DNA from: Cavia porcellus | Lineage: Eukaryota; Chordata; Mammalia; Rodentia; Caviidae | Reading direction: 5' to 3' | Assembly (NCBI RefSeq): GCF_034190915.1 | Contig: NW_026947496.1 | Location: forward strand, 54,124,501 to 54,188,500 | Length of the DNA stretch: 64,000 nt | Shown: positions 1-13,261 of the stretch, one piece after another | Layout of the letters: the number at the start of each line of letters is the position of its first letter | Numbering within the stretch: position 1 is the stretch's first letter | The notes under the pieces: model-generated | Databases searched by the model: none | The model's input: only the letters and a program-made list of their open reading frames with translations | Told to the model about the DNA's origin: nothing | Program-made: the position numbers and the translations under genes

Positions 1-560
1 TTCCTAGAGCAAACAGTTAAGCCAGGATGCCATTATGCAGACTGAGCCCGGGATGGATGTCTCCCTCCACTGTGGGGCCAAGAGCCTGTCATTTTCCCCC
101 AGCAAGATCAGATTTCCTTCCCTCTCCACCGCCTTTCTAAGCATGATGGCCAACATCTCTGGTGTGCTATTAATATCAATGAAGAGACGATTCAATTTCC
201 ACAGAAGAAAGCCCTTCCTATTTCGGCACAGACCTTCGGGGAGGACCCTGGCCCGGCTATAGACAATACAGCAGCAGAGTTTCGCTGCTTTCTTACAGTT
301 TGGTCTTGCATACTGTTTGAAGGCTTTTAACAAACAATGGCAGCATTATCTGGAGGATAGTTACAAAACAGGATTTGTTAGGACAAAGAATAATAAAGCT
401 GCTCTTGCTCTCTCTCTCCCTCTCTTTTCTTTTTAATTCCCTCCAGTACCCAAGAGCCTTTCTCTGCTAGTCCAAAATTTAGCCACATTTCCTAGGAGGC
501 ACCTGTACATGTCTATTTCAATGCAGCCGGGCAACTGACAATGGCCCAGGACCCAGGATC
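1..560. other. Unique DNA, candidate conserved non-coding element
   Basis: I recognise no gene or repeat here. The first 340 bases are less AT-rich than the following kilobases and keep several CpG dinucleotides (around 190, 225-240 and 280). They also carry a SOX-type motif, AACAATGG, near 332. Short open frames on both strands show no recognisable protein. A regulatory role is inference only. Confidence 0.25.
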
Positions 561-3500
561 CAGGACTCAGGACTGCTTTCAGGAGGCGCCAGAAGGGCAG
601 CAAAGTAGCCTCTCAATATTTGTAAAATGAAACAAAAGTATCAGCTTGGCTTGGCACACACTTACCCGTTCATGATGAGGAGCAACGCTTTGGGGCAGGC
701 AAGAGAGGCGATTTTCACACAACAGAAGAAAGTTGAGAGTTTGTAAGGAAGAAACTACAGGCACTCAGAAGCCTGCGGGCTCTCAGGGCTCCCGGGCTGG
801 CAGCAGTGTGAGGAAGGACTGAAGGTATGTGGGCTAAACACAACAAAAGCCACTGCCTTACTCTAGATTAAATATGCAGGAAGAGGCCCCTTTGCATAAA
901 CACAAACACTCAGCAAATGAATAACTGGCTCAATCAGACGCCCGCTGTGCCTTCTACCTGTCCTCCCTCTGACAGGGACACTGCCTATTTCAGGGGACAC
1001 AACTTCACAGGACACAGTTAAATGCTATGTTGTTACAATAACAATTAAAATGATTGCATTCATCAGCAATTAAGAATTCACTCCTGGTGGGGTAGGTTTG
1101 TATGGGGGTATATAGTTCTACTCCAAAGAAAATTTGCTATCTCTATACCATGGTGGAATTCTGCTGAGGGCTAAATTTAAACCTCCCATATTCATTGAGA
1201 GTTTTAAGCAATCACATAGTTTAGTCCCAATTTAAGGACAGAAATGTGTTCTTAGTTCTCTGATTTGTCATACTATAAACTGATCTTTGTGAATCTGTAC
1301 CTATAAAAGATACATTTTAGACATATACTTATGTATCTTTATATAATATAAACATGCATTATATACTCAAATACAACATGACATATTCTGTGTATACATG
1401 CATATATATGTGCATATGTAAGCACACATAATACACATGCATGTGAAATTAGAAAAATATTATCTATAAACACACACAAAATGTCTCTTAACTACACTCC
1501 TCAATTCACTAATTATTTCAGGAAAATACTACAAGTTTTCCAAAAGCATACCCCAAATGCCTGCCTTTCAAATGTCACCAATCCATGACCACTCATTTAA
1601 AAACATTACCCATATATTAGAAAGGATGCTTTTAACTGAGTGGCCTCAACCACTTATAATTTCAATTAAATAACATAATTACAGTCAACAATTTTCTCCA
1701 TTTCGGCAGAAAATATGCCATACCTCAATATAATTTGTCCTTAGAACCCAGGAATTTAAAGCAAGAAGAAAAATTGCCAGCTCGAGGAATTCTCTAATGC
1801 CTTTTCTCAGCTCAGGGAGTCAACTCAAACTGACCTCTTGGTCTCTAACCCAGCGACATGTTGGTTTTAGTAACTTAATTATTTTTTAATAAATTTTTCA
1901 GTATTAAATGATTCCAATTGAAAAATAAGTAAGATTATATTCATCTGCTACTTTAGAGTGCCACACATACTTCAGGGGCAAATGTGGCACTGCTGTTGTA
2001 TAGGATACATCTATCTTACGTTTGCACTAGAAAAGGTAGGGCACAGATCCTTCCCAGCTTCAGAAATAGCATCTCCATTCTCAAAGCCAAGCAAAACAAG
2101 GCAGCTTTCTTTTCACAAATTAATTTTAATTTATTAACACAATACTGTTTTCTGGCCACACAATTCTGCTGTGAGAATAAAAGATAATCACTTCAAAGAA
2201 CTTTTTTAAAATTTTGCATACAAAACCAAAAAACCTACTTCGAACACATATAATCAGAGATTTTGGAGAAAAGAGAAATAAAGTGAAAAGCCCCAACAAA
2301 TAAAACAGGTGTTTGAAGGCCTCCACAGAAACTGAAGGTTCTGATTTTGTTCACTATTTTGCCTTGAAGTGACCTTCTAAACAAGGTGTTAAATAACCTG
2401 CCTCCATGGAAGATAGTGATCTAACCTTGATGCAAACAAACCATAGAACAAAATTTAATCAGTATATCACTGTGAAAAAGCCTTTGTCCATCCCCACGGA
2501 GCGACTAATGACTGTTTTGGCAGTTCTAGCGGGTAGTTATACTTCCCAGCTCATCCATATCTCATACTGGTTGAGCAAGCTAATGGAAGTGCTGTTAGTG
2601 GAATCCAATATTAATGCTCTGTATCATGCAAACCTGGATGCTGCTGAATATATTACACAATTATGGGTAGTATCTAATTCCATAGGTATTAGATACTGTA
2701 CTCTAAATTAATATTTTAATGAGCAAAGTGAAATAAAGAGGACAGTCCAGGTAAGGTATCCAATCCATGCATTGTGGTCCAGCTAAGCTCCCTGCTGGAA
2801 CAGCACCGGATATGGGAGCAAACAGCACAGACCCGGGGATTGTGACAAAAATCTGTATGCAAGCTCTAGATGCTGAGTGACACATACTGATGCACAGAGT
2901 CGGAGATGTCACCCTCACATAAGCGCCACTAGCTGTAAGCTTCAGAGAAAATGAAGCGGGAGCTTGGAGGGGGGCGTAGTTGCAGCGAGACCTCCAGAAA
3001 ATAAACAGGGTGTACAGTTTCAAAGGCTTCAGACACAGACATTTCATTGTTCAAGCCAATTATCAGCGGAAAATAATAACAACAGATGGATTCAGAGTCA
3101 CTGACTTTTCATATGCACTTCATCTCGGCGGAACAGATGATGAAACGCGAGAGCTATCTCAAAAAGGCAAAACATCTTGCAGTAAAAGAACTCTACAGTC
3201 CAGATGGGGACCTTCTAAGGCTGCTGATTATCTTCTTATAATGTTGTAAGATAGACTTACTAAAACATTTCAAGAACTGATCAGATATGATGCGTACAAT
3301 GGCTTCATTATTGGAAGGAGTCGCCTCAGACTTGTGACTAAACCCGGCAGAGATTTCAATAAGGTTAGGACTGTAAGTTTCCTGTTTTCTCATCAGGGAC
3401 GTCAGGTTCCAACTGAAACTGGAAATCTGGGCAACACAGGAGAATGAACCATCGCCCAAGCCTTCTACATTCATGCTTTTCTCTCATTTGAGCAAAGGGA

Positions 3501-4960
3501 AAAAGATAAACTGGGACTGTGAAAAGGACATTAAATTATTCTGAAGCATTCCATCCTGATGTCAAAGGGGAAAAATAGCTCTAAAGCAATTCCTTATTAA
3601 AAGGATTCAGTGATAAAACATTATTCTTCATACATAGTTATAATATTTTACACATCCCTTGCCACTAGTGACTGCAAAAGATAATTTGCTTTTAGTAAGA
3701 AATAAATATAAATTTCAATGGTGGTATGATAAACAGTTGTAATAAATGCAAACTGAATATTTGGGCAAAACTCAACAACCTATACCAACCCCTTCTCACC
3801 AGCCTAAATCCCACCAAATCAGATTTCCTAGTATAATAAAACCCAAGGTGTAAACCATTTGAATTTTACTGAGAACCTGCAGTAAGTAATGGGAAAAGTT
3901 AAATCTTTAGTCAGATAGGTCTCATCCCCACAGGAATAACAACATATCTGTTCTGTCTGTCTGCATATATATCTCCATTCATTCATCAACTCCATACTTA
4001 ACAATTTTGCAAAACTATTTCTCTGCACTGACTTAAAATATGGTTGATATCAGTGTGCTAAGAAAAAGAAAGCTGATCCTCCTACTATTTACTAACACAC
4101 TTAACGTTTAAAAAATATTTTTACGAGCACAGTGTTGACTTCACAAGTTTATAACGTAAGTTAAAAAAAAATTATTTTTTTCCAGCAAGGCTTTTCTTTC
4201 AAAGTACTCCGACAAAAGTAAATTCATAGCAGAACACACAGGCACGAAGAAAATATCGCCAAGGGCAAAATTCTGCAACTGCTTTAAGAAGCAAACAAGA
4301 ACACAAAAGATGTGTAATACAACCATCTGGCTCTCCTCATACTATATCAATGCCTCAACTTTTTCCCCACCCCCTTAGCCAGCCCACACCAATGCCACAA
4401 AACCAAATGGCTTCACTTATGTTTCCTGAGCAGCAAATTTACACAATGCACTTAAGGATGCAAAAGTTGAGCTTTACACACAAACTAGTATCTTTCTAGA
4501 TTTCCCCAGTTTGATGATTTCGCTACCATTGTTACTTATTCAGAGTGCGACTTCTCTGAAAAACCACCAAAAACCTCACCATGAAAAAGACAGTCTCACA
4601 GACCTATCTTCTCAGTCTCAGAAGAACCACCCCACACAGCCTGCATCTCTGCCATCTTTTGTTTTCTGTCAGAATCAGATGTTAGATGTGCACATTTAAA
4701 AAAAAAAAAAAATCCCTGAACTTATCCCAAATAAAACCTTTACCTTTTATTTGGCTAAAAACTGTGAATTGTTTACCCTACTTATTAGTTGAAATTATTG
4801 CACTGATTTTTAGTCACTGCTCTTACAAGACACATGGTCTTTGGAATATTTTCTTATTTTGTGCAGTGTACAAACATTTATTGAGCAATGACTGTGATGT
4901 CAGGAGACTTAATCCCTGGCACACTAAACCAGGAACTCTGTAAAAAGCTTCTGCAAGGTA
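561..4960. other. Unique non-coding DNA, no gene seen
   Basis: A 4.4 kb stretch without a recognisable exon or young repeat. It becomes strongly AT-rich after about 1020, and 1330-1450 is an ATA/CATA-rich low-complexity patch. The block at 1020-1085 (ATTAAAATGATTGCATTC-type sequence) and the block at 2700-3260, which is mixed in composition with several CpGs, look more constrained than their surroundings. I could not assign either to a known element. The region at 4860-4920 resembles an eroded L2 3' end (a TTTATTGAGCA-type motif), but weakly. Confidence 0.3.
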
Positions 4961-4965
4961 TATAG

Positions 4966-4967
<2 letters not shown>

Positions 4968-5008
<41 letters not shown>
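4968..5008. repeat. (AC)n microsatellite
   Basis: About 20 uninterrupted AC units directly after a TATAGAT flank. It is long enough to be length-polymorphic between individuals. No coding context. Confidence 0.95.
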
Positions 5009-5014
<6 letters not shown>

Positions 5015-5760
5015 TATTTAATTTTTCCTGGCAGAAATTACAGACATTTGAAAGTCATAGCATATCTTTAATGATCCAAATGCATGATTTTTATTGGATA
5101 ACTCCATTTGGATAAAACCAGTAACACACAATAAATGCTTCTCACCAAGGAGCAACAAGTAAGGCAACAATGCCTCTCTAGGTGGGCTCTGCTCCGGCTT
5201 TTCCACAGAGGCAGGCCTCTACAGCAATTAAGACTTTTCAGCGAGAAGAGAAGTAAGATTTGGAAGGTGGAGGCCAGGTCTGTTTACTTCTGTTTTCTCA
5301 CTGGATTCTCTCCAGTGCATCCCTCTCCACCTTCCAGGATATGGCACCCTGGCCTTATTTAGTAAAGGGTTAAAGTGTGGTTCACTTCTGGGCTTTTCTG
5401 TCCACAGAGGCCACTGGGATGGACAGCAGCAGTAATCTGTGAGACACACACACATCAAATTCAGCCACTGAGTGAGGCATTCAGCGAACTGGTTAAGCCT
5501 GCACTAGTGCCTGGCCACCAGTTGGTAACTACAGTTCAAGTCTGCCTACCAGGCCTCGGTTAGCACAGCTGGATCTAGATGACAAGCTCTCAAAGATACT
5601 CTTTGTAAGGTCACATCTGGCTCTTCACAGGTCTAGTATGTGGCAAAATAAAATTCAATTTGTTTCTTCTGGGAAATCTAGTTGATAGATAACACAAGTT
5701 GTATTAACTTGACTGTGCAATTCATTTAGGGAGAGAATATCAGAATATCAGAATATCAAC
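5009..5760. other. Unique non-coding DNA
   Basis: No exon or classifiable repeat recognised. Short overlapping frames on both strands across 5018-5563 have no familiar protein content and contradict one another, so they are treated as chance. Near 5740 an 8-9-base unit, ATATCAGA, is repeated three times in tandem. Confidence 0.3.
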
Positions 5761-5761
5761 A

Positions 5762-5858
5762 CTATGAAGGCAGGTATTTTATCTGACTTGCATTCTGTAG
5801 CCCAAGGCAGCAGAGCAGCTCCATGGGCTTGGTTCAGTAAATAATGATTGAGCTGTAC
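5762..5858 (+). repeat. LINE-2-like 3' end fragment
   Basis: The series 'AAGGCAGGTATTTTATCTGA', a 'CATTCTGTAGCCCAAGG'-like middle, then 'GTAAATAATGATTGAGC' follows the order of the L2 3' end (factual summary block, then an AATAAATATT-like block with a short tail). It is heavily diverged, as expected for an element predating the rodent radiation. A MIR-family assignment is the main alternative. Confidence 0.4.
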
Positions 5859-5982
5859 AAAGCCATTCCTGTATCATATTCTAGCTCACCTGCGCCTCCT
5901 GTTGAAGGTATAATAGATAACATAACGCGCAGAAAGTCAAGTGACTCTGCAGCTAAATTTTATGGGTATGGTGACACTCAAA

Positions 5983-6068
5983 GAAGGAAGCCATGGGTTG
6001 GAGATTTAGCTCAGTAGCGTAAGTGCCTGCCTGGCAAGCACAAGGTTATAAATTCAATCCCACGTACC

Positions 6069-6125
<57 letters not shown>

Positions 6126-6131
6126 GCCATG
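5983..6131 (+). mobile_element. ID SINE with (GA)n tail and target-site duplication
   Basis: A tRNA-derived ID unit occupies about 5996-6071, with an A-box-like TTTAGCTCAGTAGCG and a degenerate B box (AATTCAATCC). It is of the older type with CTGGCAAGCACAAGGT. The 3' end runs into a perfect (GA)n array. The flanks match: 5983-5995 and 6119-6131 share 12 of 13 bases (GAAGGAAGCCATG versus GAATGAAGCCATG). The GA array therefore grew inside the insertion, in the place of its tail. Confidence 0.85.
6072..6120. repeat. (GA)n microsatellite
   Basis: About 24 perfect AG units at the 3' end of an ID SINE and inside its target-site duplication. The tract is homopurine, so it could adopt a triplex and is likely length-variable. 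Confidence 0.95.
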
Positions 6132-7000
6132 TGCTTGTGTGTATGGCTGGAAAAAACTGCCTACTGACTACCTAGAAATAATGGTCTCCTAGCATTCCCT
6201 CCCAACACTCCTTCCTTATTAGACCTTAAACTGCAAAACTTGGCAACTATGTGTTCAAAGTGCCTGCAAGTGTCCTGGAAGTAGAAACCTACCTTTCAGA
6301 CAGCAGACAAATACCCAAAGATGAGGCAACTTTTCCTGGCACCTTTTCATCTCATTTCCCTTCCCATGCCTCTCTTCCTGAATTCCGTGACATTTGCAGA
6401 CCTCAGCTCCCATCTACACTCAACTCTGACCAAACTAGACTTTTCCAAAGTGCACCATCAGCTCCCAGTAGAAACACACTCAGAATGGCCAAGTGAACTG
6501 AGAAGCAGGCTAGAGCCCACAGCATTGGCTCCTTAGCTGGAAAAGAGTCCATACTCACATGACACTGTATTTATTCATAATGACATTAAAAACATTCATC
6601 TTTGTGACCACTAAGTTCCCCCCGAATGCCCGAAAAATATGGTTGAGGAGACAAGACACCAGTTAGAAACCTAACACAGCTCTATTTATCTAATGCTGCA
6701 TTTACAGTACAGAAAGGGAGTGTACCTGAAACATCAGTGTTGAAAGGAGCAAATGACTTTGACACAGCTACCCCAAAGTTTTCCTAGCTGAAACTATTGC
6801 TGAACTTGTTCTTTTCTATCACATAAAAGCAGCAGGGATTGCACAGGGCCATTCTTTAGTCAACTGTAAGATGCTGAAGATAGCATGTGTTCACCTGGGA
6901 AATTATGGCTTCAAGCTCCCCTAGAATGAGCTGCTAGCATCACAGAAAGTGAGCCAGGAAGACTCTGTGAAAGGAGTTTTAAAATGAAAGAATGCATAGC
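6132..7000. other. Unique non-coding DNA
   Basis: No gene or classifiable repeat. Two overlapping frames at about 6251-6536 are open on the plus strand, but neither resembles a known protein and neither has convincing splice context. Confidence 0.3.
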
Positions 7001-7152
7001 TGAGTCAGTGTTACATGCCTGTATCCCTGTACTTTGGGAGGCTGAAGCAGTAGGATCACAAGTTCAAATCCCACATAGGCAATTTAGCAAAACTGTCAAA
7101 TAAATAAGGTTGGGGACATAGCTCAGTGCAAAGGCCTTGGGTTCAACCCTTG
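7001..7152 (+). mobile_element. B1-dID dimeric SINE
   Basis: The left unit is B1 (7SL-like): ACATGCCTGTATCCCTGTACTTTGGGAGGCTGAAGCAG, here about 7010-7050, then 'AGTTCAAATCCC'. A short A-rich linker, AAATAAATAAGG, joins it to a shortened ID unit from about 7107 (GGGGACATAGCTCAGTGCAAAGGCC then GGGTTCAACCC). The ID unit lacks most of the tRNA anticodon region, which defines dID. It is diverged and no clear target-site duplication remains. Confidence 0.85.
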
Positions 7153-7519
7153 GGGAGGAGGGAGGAAGACAACAGAGACAGAGACAGAGGTAGAGAAAAA
7201 GGGAAGAGAAAGCCAGTCAGCCTTTTCACAATTCCACCTAAAGTTTAACATAATAAAGGAAGAAGCAGCACAACAGGCTACCAATGATTGACAGCTATTC
7301 CTGAGTAGAAAGCAGGCTATCAAGTAAAAGTGCCAAAAACAGACCAATATGGAAAGTTGGAGAAGATGGAAAAAAAAATCAAGGCTGAGCATATTACAGG
7401 ACAAGTATCTGCACTTGGGCTGCCTTGTTGAAATGTAAGTATTATATAATATAGCACTGCATACAATCATTTAGCGACTGGAACAGTTTAGACTTCACCA
7501 GTGTAGATTCAGTTGTCCA

Positions 7520-7690
7520 TGTTTGAGACTAAATTCTGCTACCTACTAATCTGGTGAACTCAGGCAAGCTGCTTTAGTTCTCTCTGTATGCTTGTCTATA
7601 AAATGGACTTAGAGTACACAATGTGCTTTTGAGAAATACATGAGTTAATAGGAAAAGAGGCTTACACTAGTACCAGACTCACAAAGAATG
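7520..7690 (+). repeat. MIR SINE fragment
   Basis: The order of segments fits MIR: a TTCTGCTACCTACTAATC core, then CAGGCAAGCTGCTTTAGTTC, then TATAAAATGGACTTAGAGTA, then the GAGTTAATA block. MIR is a mammal-wide tRNA-derived SINE, inactive for over 100 million years, so the divergence is expected. Confidence 0.6.
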
Positions 7691-7927
7691 CTAAAAGAAA
7701 TGGGAGCAACTCTTATTCAACCAGGGATAATATAACATTAGTAAATCTAAAACTTTCTGTGCCTCATTTCTGTCATCCTGCACACTATTGATAACACCTG
7801 GTCATCAACAGTGCTACAGTCTACAGAAATAGGACAGAATGTATTTAGATTTTAAATTTCTTTCAAACACAGAACTAAAAGGAAATCAGAATACTTATTT
7901 TTCCCCCCAAAGAAGCCAGAAACAAAG

Positions 7928-8092
7928 TATGGTGGTACAGCCCTATAATCTCAGCCTCTCCGGGGAGAAGGAAGCAGTGGGTTGGAAGTTCTACCCCAGC
8001 CCAGGCAATTTAGCGATGGAGGAAGAACCTGTGTCAAAAACCATGGCTGGACGGTCAGCACAAAAGACTTGGGTTCAACCCTCGCACTGCAC
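7928..8092 (+). mobile_element. B1-dID dimeric SINE, diverged
   Basis: A B1 left unit begins TGGTGGTACAGCCCTATAAT and contains GGCAATTTAGCGATGG. It is joined to a dID remnant (GGTCAGCACAAAAGACTTGG then GTTCAACCCTCG) at about 8047-8090. Both units are on the plus strand and heavily mutated, so this copy is older than the ID insertions nearby. Confidence 0.75.
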
Positions 8093-8857
8093 AAAAGAAG
8101 GGGGGAAAAGGAGGCCAAGAAGAATCCTGTCTGGAACCTAAACATACTGAAACACATTTTCTTGTACTTTTCAAGTATGTACATATAGATTCTGTTACTG
8201 ATTTAGGATCTTAAACAGTTTGTTTATTTTTAAAATGCCTTTCAGCTCACCTTTAATAACATGTTTCTTTGACTTGGCTGAACTATGCCTCAGAAGAATT
8301 ACAAGCGGGAATACGGCTGGGTAAAAGGTTCAGGGAACTAATCCACACCTGGTCCATGTAAAAAAAAAAAAAAGAGAGAGCTCATATTTTCCACATAGAA
8401 ACAAGCTTCTTTATATGAACCAGCCTCCAAGTTAACTGCTAAGGGACCTTTCCCGCCATATAACCTTTCATGTACGTCTTCACTAGAGTGAGTAAAGGGC
8501 CACAGAACCACCTACTGGCTATATCAAGGAGCTTTATCACCGATAGAAATAACAATGATGATGACAATGATGACAAAAAAAAGCACAAATATCATAAGAA
8601 ATAACTGAAGAAGACACATGCTAAGAACAAATTTGGAGTAAACTGAGGAGATGTGTTACGTCTTCCATTACCATCATTCTGATTCTTGCAGCAGTAATTG
8701 TGAGACTCAAATTTTAAATGGAAAGAAAGGGGCTTTAAATGGAGGGAAGTATCAGATGAGAGAGAAAAACAGAACACATTTGAAAGCTGAAAGGTTGGAG
8801 TGGATCCTATGTATGACTTAAGTTGCACAGGCAGTGGAAACCCAAGCATCCAAAGGA
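8093..8857. other. Unique non-coding DNA
   Basis: No gene found. It includes an A-rich and GA patch at about 8359-8381 and a (GATGAC)-like patch at about 8551-8575. Nothing suggests an exon. Confidence 0.3.
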
Positions 8858-8994
8858 AGGACACCAACTTTTTTTTTTTTTTTTTTTGTCTTTTTCGTTT
8901 TTATCGGTACCAGGGATCGAACTTACGACCACACACTTGCAAGGAAGGCACTTATGCTGCTGAGCTAAATCCCCAGCCCCCAGGACACCAACTT
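8858..8994 (-). mobile_element. ID SINE with perfect 13-bp target-site duplication
   Basis: On the minus strand this is an ID unit with its 3' poly(A) tail, read here as poly(T) at 8871-8887. Next come the GTC of the tail motif and the core ending GGTACCGATAAAAA. The same 13 bases, AGGACACCAACTT, flank it at 8858-8870 and 8982-8994. The core is intermediate between the two ID types in this window (TTGCAAGTGTGTGGTCGTAAG in the anticodon arm region, split here). Insertion by L1-type target-primed reverse transcription is inferred from the tail and duplication. Confidence 0.95.
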
Positions 8995-11900
8995 CTGATT
9001 ACCAACTACATGCAGAGCAATAGCCAGAGAACACGACCCCTTGGAAATGTCAGTCACAGAGGAAATTTCAGAACATGGTCCTTTAAACCACAGAGAGGCC
9101 AGAGAACGGAGGAACGAGCCCCAAATGTCCCACAGATTCTGCCAGGACATTCCATCTGAAGCTAGAACGGCAACAGGCATCACTTTCTTCAACAAAGCCC
9201 CTCGTTTACTTGCTGTAGACATTTTCTTTTGCCTCTGGGCTTTGCTCCTAAAAAAAATTCCTTTTCATCAACTGCGATTTGAAGTAGAAAAGGAGGTACT
9301 TCTGTATCTTCATTAAGAGACAACAAAACAGGAAACACATCTCATGAGAAGGCAGGAGACCTTAGTTTTGCTCCAAGATTCACAAGTAGCTCAGCTAAAA
9401 TTTGGACGAACCCTTCTGCTCCAGACCCAGCTCTTCTCTGGGAACAGGGACAGCACGTCGGTAGTACAGACTGGTCACCGAGGAAGGTATGAAGACACTG
9501 AAATACTTACGCACTGGTGAAACAACTGTAGCTCCAGGCTTTAAGCACCCTTGATCTCCACCATGAACTTTCCAGATTCATCCTATGCACGTGGGGGCAC
9601 CCCAGAGCCTGCCAGTACTACAGCAGCCTTCCTGTTCCCTACTGTCTGTGCTGTCCCCGAGAGCTCTTTTGATCATTGTCTTAACCCCCTAAAGCCCCTT
9701 TTCCAAGACTATGAAGCAAGAATGGGAAGGTCCGATTATATCATGGACCTACCAGGGAAGAGATGGGGTCCAGCTGGACAAACTCTGGCCAGGAAAGACC
9801 TGCCTCACTCCCCAAGTTATTTCCCTTTCTTACAGCTCTGAATGTGGTGGACCTGTAGTAATAAGTCAAATCAGGAAAATCTTAGGGAAAATTCTTACAG
9901 GTAAATTTGTTTCCAAACACTGGAAAGAAATATAACGTTTGTGAAGCAATTCTTAAAGTGAAATCCTAAGGCTGAGGGCAATTACCAACACATGTAATCA
10001 AATTATATTTACCATGGAAATTCTAATAGCTCATATATTCTACTCCTGTTTTGACAACCATTTAGGAAAAGGAGTATTTCGCGGTGTCCTACGTTCTAAA
10101 CTTAGGCAGCAGAGTTGACACATTATACAAGCTGAAATGCACAGGAAAGAAAATGCCTATTGTGACTGTTTCCTTCAAGTCTCTTATACCTTCTACGCCA
10201 CTGTTACTCAAAAATCACTCAAACATTTCGCCGGCTGCCATGACACCATGCTGTCACTTGATCAGGTGTGGGTACCACATAGTATAAATAAATACTTATC
10301 CACAACCGCATATTAAAATGGGAATTCGCAAAGGCTGGCTCCGGAGACAAAGACGTTTCTATACAGAAATATTAACTAAGAATTTAAGTAAATGGCCCCA
10401 CTGGAAAAAAAAAAAGTTCTGAAGTAGCAGTATAAACTATATTTAATAGCAACAAAAAATATTTTTCTTTTGGGAAAGCAATTTGGGCTTCTAAAAGTTA
10501 CTGCCTTTCACGTGACATAGTACAGTATGCCTGAATTCTTTCATTTCCTAAAACACAGATGCTAGGCCTAAAATTCTACTTTGTCAGAGTTAATTTTTTA
10601 AATTAATCTTCCCTCAAATACAATACTCAAATAAGAAACTATTTTGGTACCTTTTCTCCCCCACAATTGTTATTTTCTTAAGCACTTGAGTATAACACGT
10701 CCCAAAGAACATATGTTCCTGAGGAGGAAAAAAAAACAGGCTCTAGAACTAATACACAATGAAAAATAAATTTAAAGCAGCCTTCTGGTCTGACATAAGA
10801 ATATAAAAATGATATGAGCAAGAACAGCTTAGTTTACATACTTTTCAGTCACAGCTGCTGCTCCGAAACCACAATACCTTTAAAATGACATTTGAAGGAA
10901 ACAGATACGGAGTGGTTTTAGCCATAGTTAGATGCAACTAACACTGAACTAAAGGGGTTTTTCTTTTCTGTGCATGTACTTTACATAACCCGAATACTGG
11001 TACAATTAATAAGAAAAAGTGATCCATTTAAAAAATAATCTAATGATAAACACAGTAAATGACAGTAATTCTATCTACCAAGGTTCATTTTTTTTCCCCC
11101 TTAAAATCACTAGACTTAAAACATCAAAATACAGTTTTAGGGACAGAAGAAACAAGTCCCCTCTTCTTAGTTAATATTTCATAGGGTGCTAAAGACTTCT
11201 TGGCGAGAACCCCTATGCCTCTACTGAGGCGCACAAGAGGCTCCTATCTTTGCAAGAGATTCAGCCTCTTCCCTGAATAAACGAAAATACATACAATTAA
11301 ATCAGACGACTCAATTAATAAATTACTTCAGTGGACCTTGCAGGCCAAGTCCTATTTAATTACATAATTTAAAAAATATTTGCACATTGCAATCACTGAA
11401 ATTGGCTTTGAGGTTTCATAATACACACTTAACACTTGAGTTAGAGAACAAATTTATTTAATAAATGCAATCCTAAGTACTAGAAGGCTGCAACACTCAT
11501 ACTGCAAAATCACTTAGCACATCCTCAGAGAAAGCAAATAAACTTTTCCACTATTTAGACGTAGGCTGCTGGTGAATGTCAGGACAGGCTAGCTGATTTT
11601 TGTGTTTTCTCTCATGTGTTGCTCGTAAATCTGACGATTTTGAGAGGTGATTAGAATAGAGCTAATGGACAAAATGGTTCCAGTTAAAGATAAACTGAGG
11701 TGGAAGATGTCAAGGACTCAGTAGTAAAAACCTCTTTTAGAGTGAAACAAAGAGAAGTCGTATTTGCTCCCCCCATTTTTCACTTCTTGGCACACCAAAA
11801 TACACCATAAATTTACATGGTTACTGAGGGTAAAGATGCGTTCCATTAGGAAAGCACACACGAATTCAGGGGTGAGGAGGACATTCATCAACAGGATAGA

Positions 11901-13261
11901 ATTACAGGGTATCCAAAAAAGCACAGAAACATGTCCAAATGACTGTATTCCCTCGTGTTCTATGGGGGCCACGATACTGCCGCTGAGTGAATTTTCTAGA
12001 ACACCAGTTGACAGCCTCAGCACCACCACTTGTTTTCTTTTCACATTTTGACAGGAATTTTCCTTAAACACATACTCTTTCAAATATCTATTGTATACTT
12101 TATACCCACAATGGCCTGCCTCAGAACTTTTTTAAATACAAGGGGCTGACATTCTTTACACCAAAAGCCCCCAGATCACCATACCAACGATTATACTTGG
12201 TTACTATTTGTGGATTTCTTAAAGATTTTTATCAAGAAATCTATGCTTCACTTGCCTTCTAGAAGTTTCTATTCTTACCTCCAAAAAGACTTTTACTTGC
12301 CGTACATTAAATGCTAGTTAAAAGGGCACCCAAAGTTGTGAGATTTAAGAATTTTAAGTAAGGCTTAAGTAAAAGATTCTGGTGCCACTGTGTTTAACTA
12401 TGAAACAAACGGTCTTCTCAGTCCTGCGTTCCCTTCTCACCCCTCCCTTTCAGAACCTTCTGTACAGGTGTCTATCTGCTGTATCTCCACTCATACACCT
12501 TCAATACATCCTTCATCCCTCATGATGTCACTGAATCCTCTGTTGCCAAGGTTATTTAGTTTTTAGTCACTTTCTGATTTTGTCTGTGGGATCTACTTTG
12601 GAACGACTCTCCCTTCTTCTCCAATGGTTCCCGTATCCAAGTACTCTCCTTCCCTCTGACTGTGACTCTCCACCGTCTCCCACCTTCTGCAGCATCTTCC
12701 TCTCTTCCTTCATTCTTGGTGAACATTAAGTGACTGTGATTAACTGACCATACACAGCCAGTAAGGAGGTGAAACCCTGAGGGCACCCTGAACTTCTTTA
12801 CCACATCCAATAACATATGCTACATTCTCTTATCTTTCTTATATTCTGTTTAGAAAATACATTAAAATCTGACTCTATTGCTCTCAAAGGCAGGGATCAA
12901 GAGTTCCCATCAGAAGGATGCTCCCCTTTCACCCTTGCGGGCTTCTGACTATGGGTTGATGTGGGCTCTGCAAGTGGTGACCAGGCACAGATCAACACAG
13001 TACTTGTTCCTGAACATCACAGGCCCCATTCCGAGAGTGGCTGGTGCTCTTGCAGAACATGGTGGACACAGATGGTCTTTGCTAGTAGGATCTTTTGGTT
13101 CTTGGTTTCCAGGTTACTTTCATTGTCAAGCTGCCAGTTCCACACCCTGATGTGGCCATGACACAGTGACTCAGCATGCTGCAGTCAAATGGGCTGCTAA
13201 GCCTTCAGGTCACAGGGCTCAGTGCCACATGCCCATGTCACTGTTTCCTCAATCTCCTACT
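8995..13261. other. Unique DNA with AT-rich, possibly conserved blocks
   Basis: A 4.3 kb stretch without young repeats. 9041-9320 and 9551-9935 contain open frames of about 90 codons that resemble no protein I know. 10380-12120 is AT-rich with numerous TTAAT/AATTA cores, and 11310-11480 (around ATTAATAAATTACTTC) is the most enhancer-like part. 12420-12900 is CT-rich with phrases reminiscent of the L2 interior. I see no exon with credible splice sites. Confidence 0.3.

Noticed and set aside
2980..3249. 89-codon plus-strand frame
   Set aside because: It resembles no known protein. The sequence looks at most like a conserved non-coding block.
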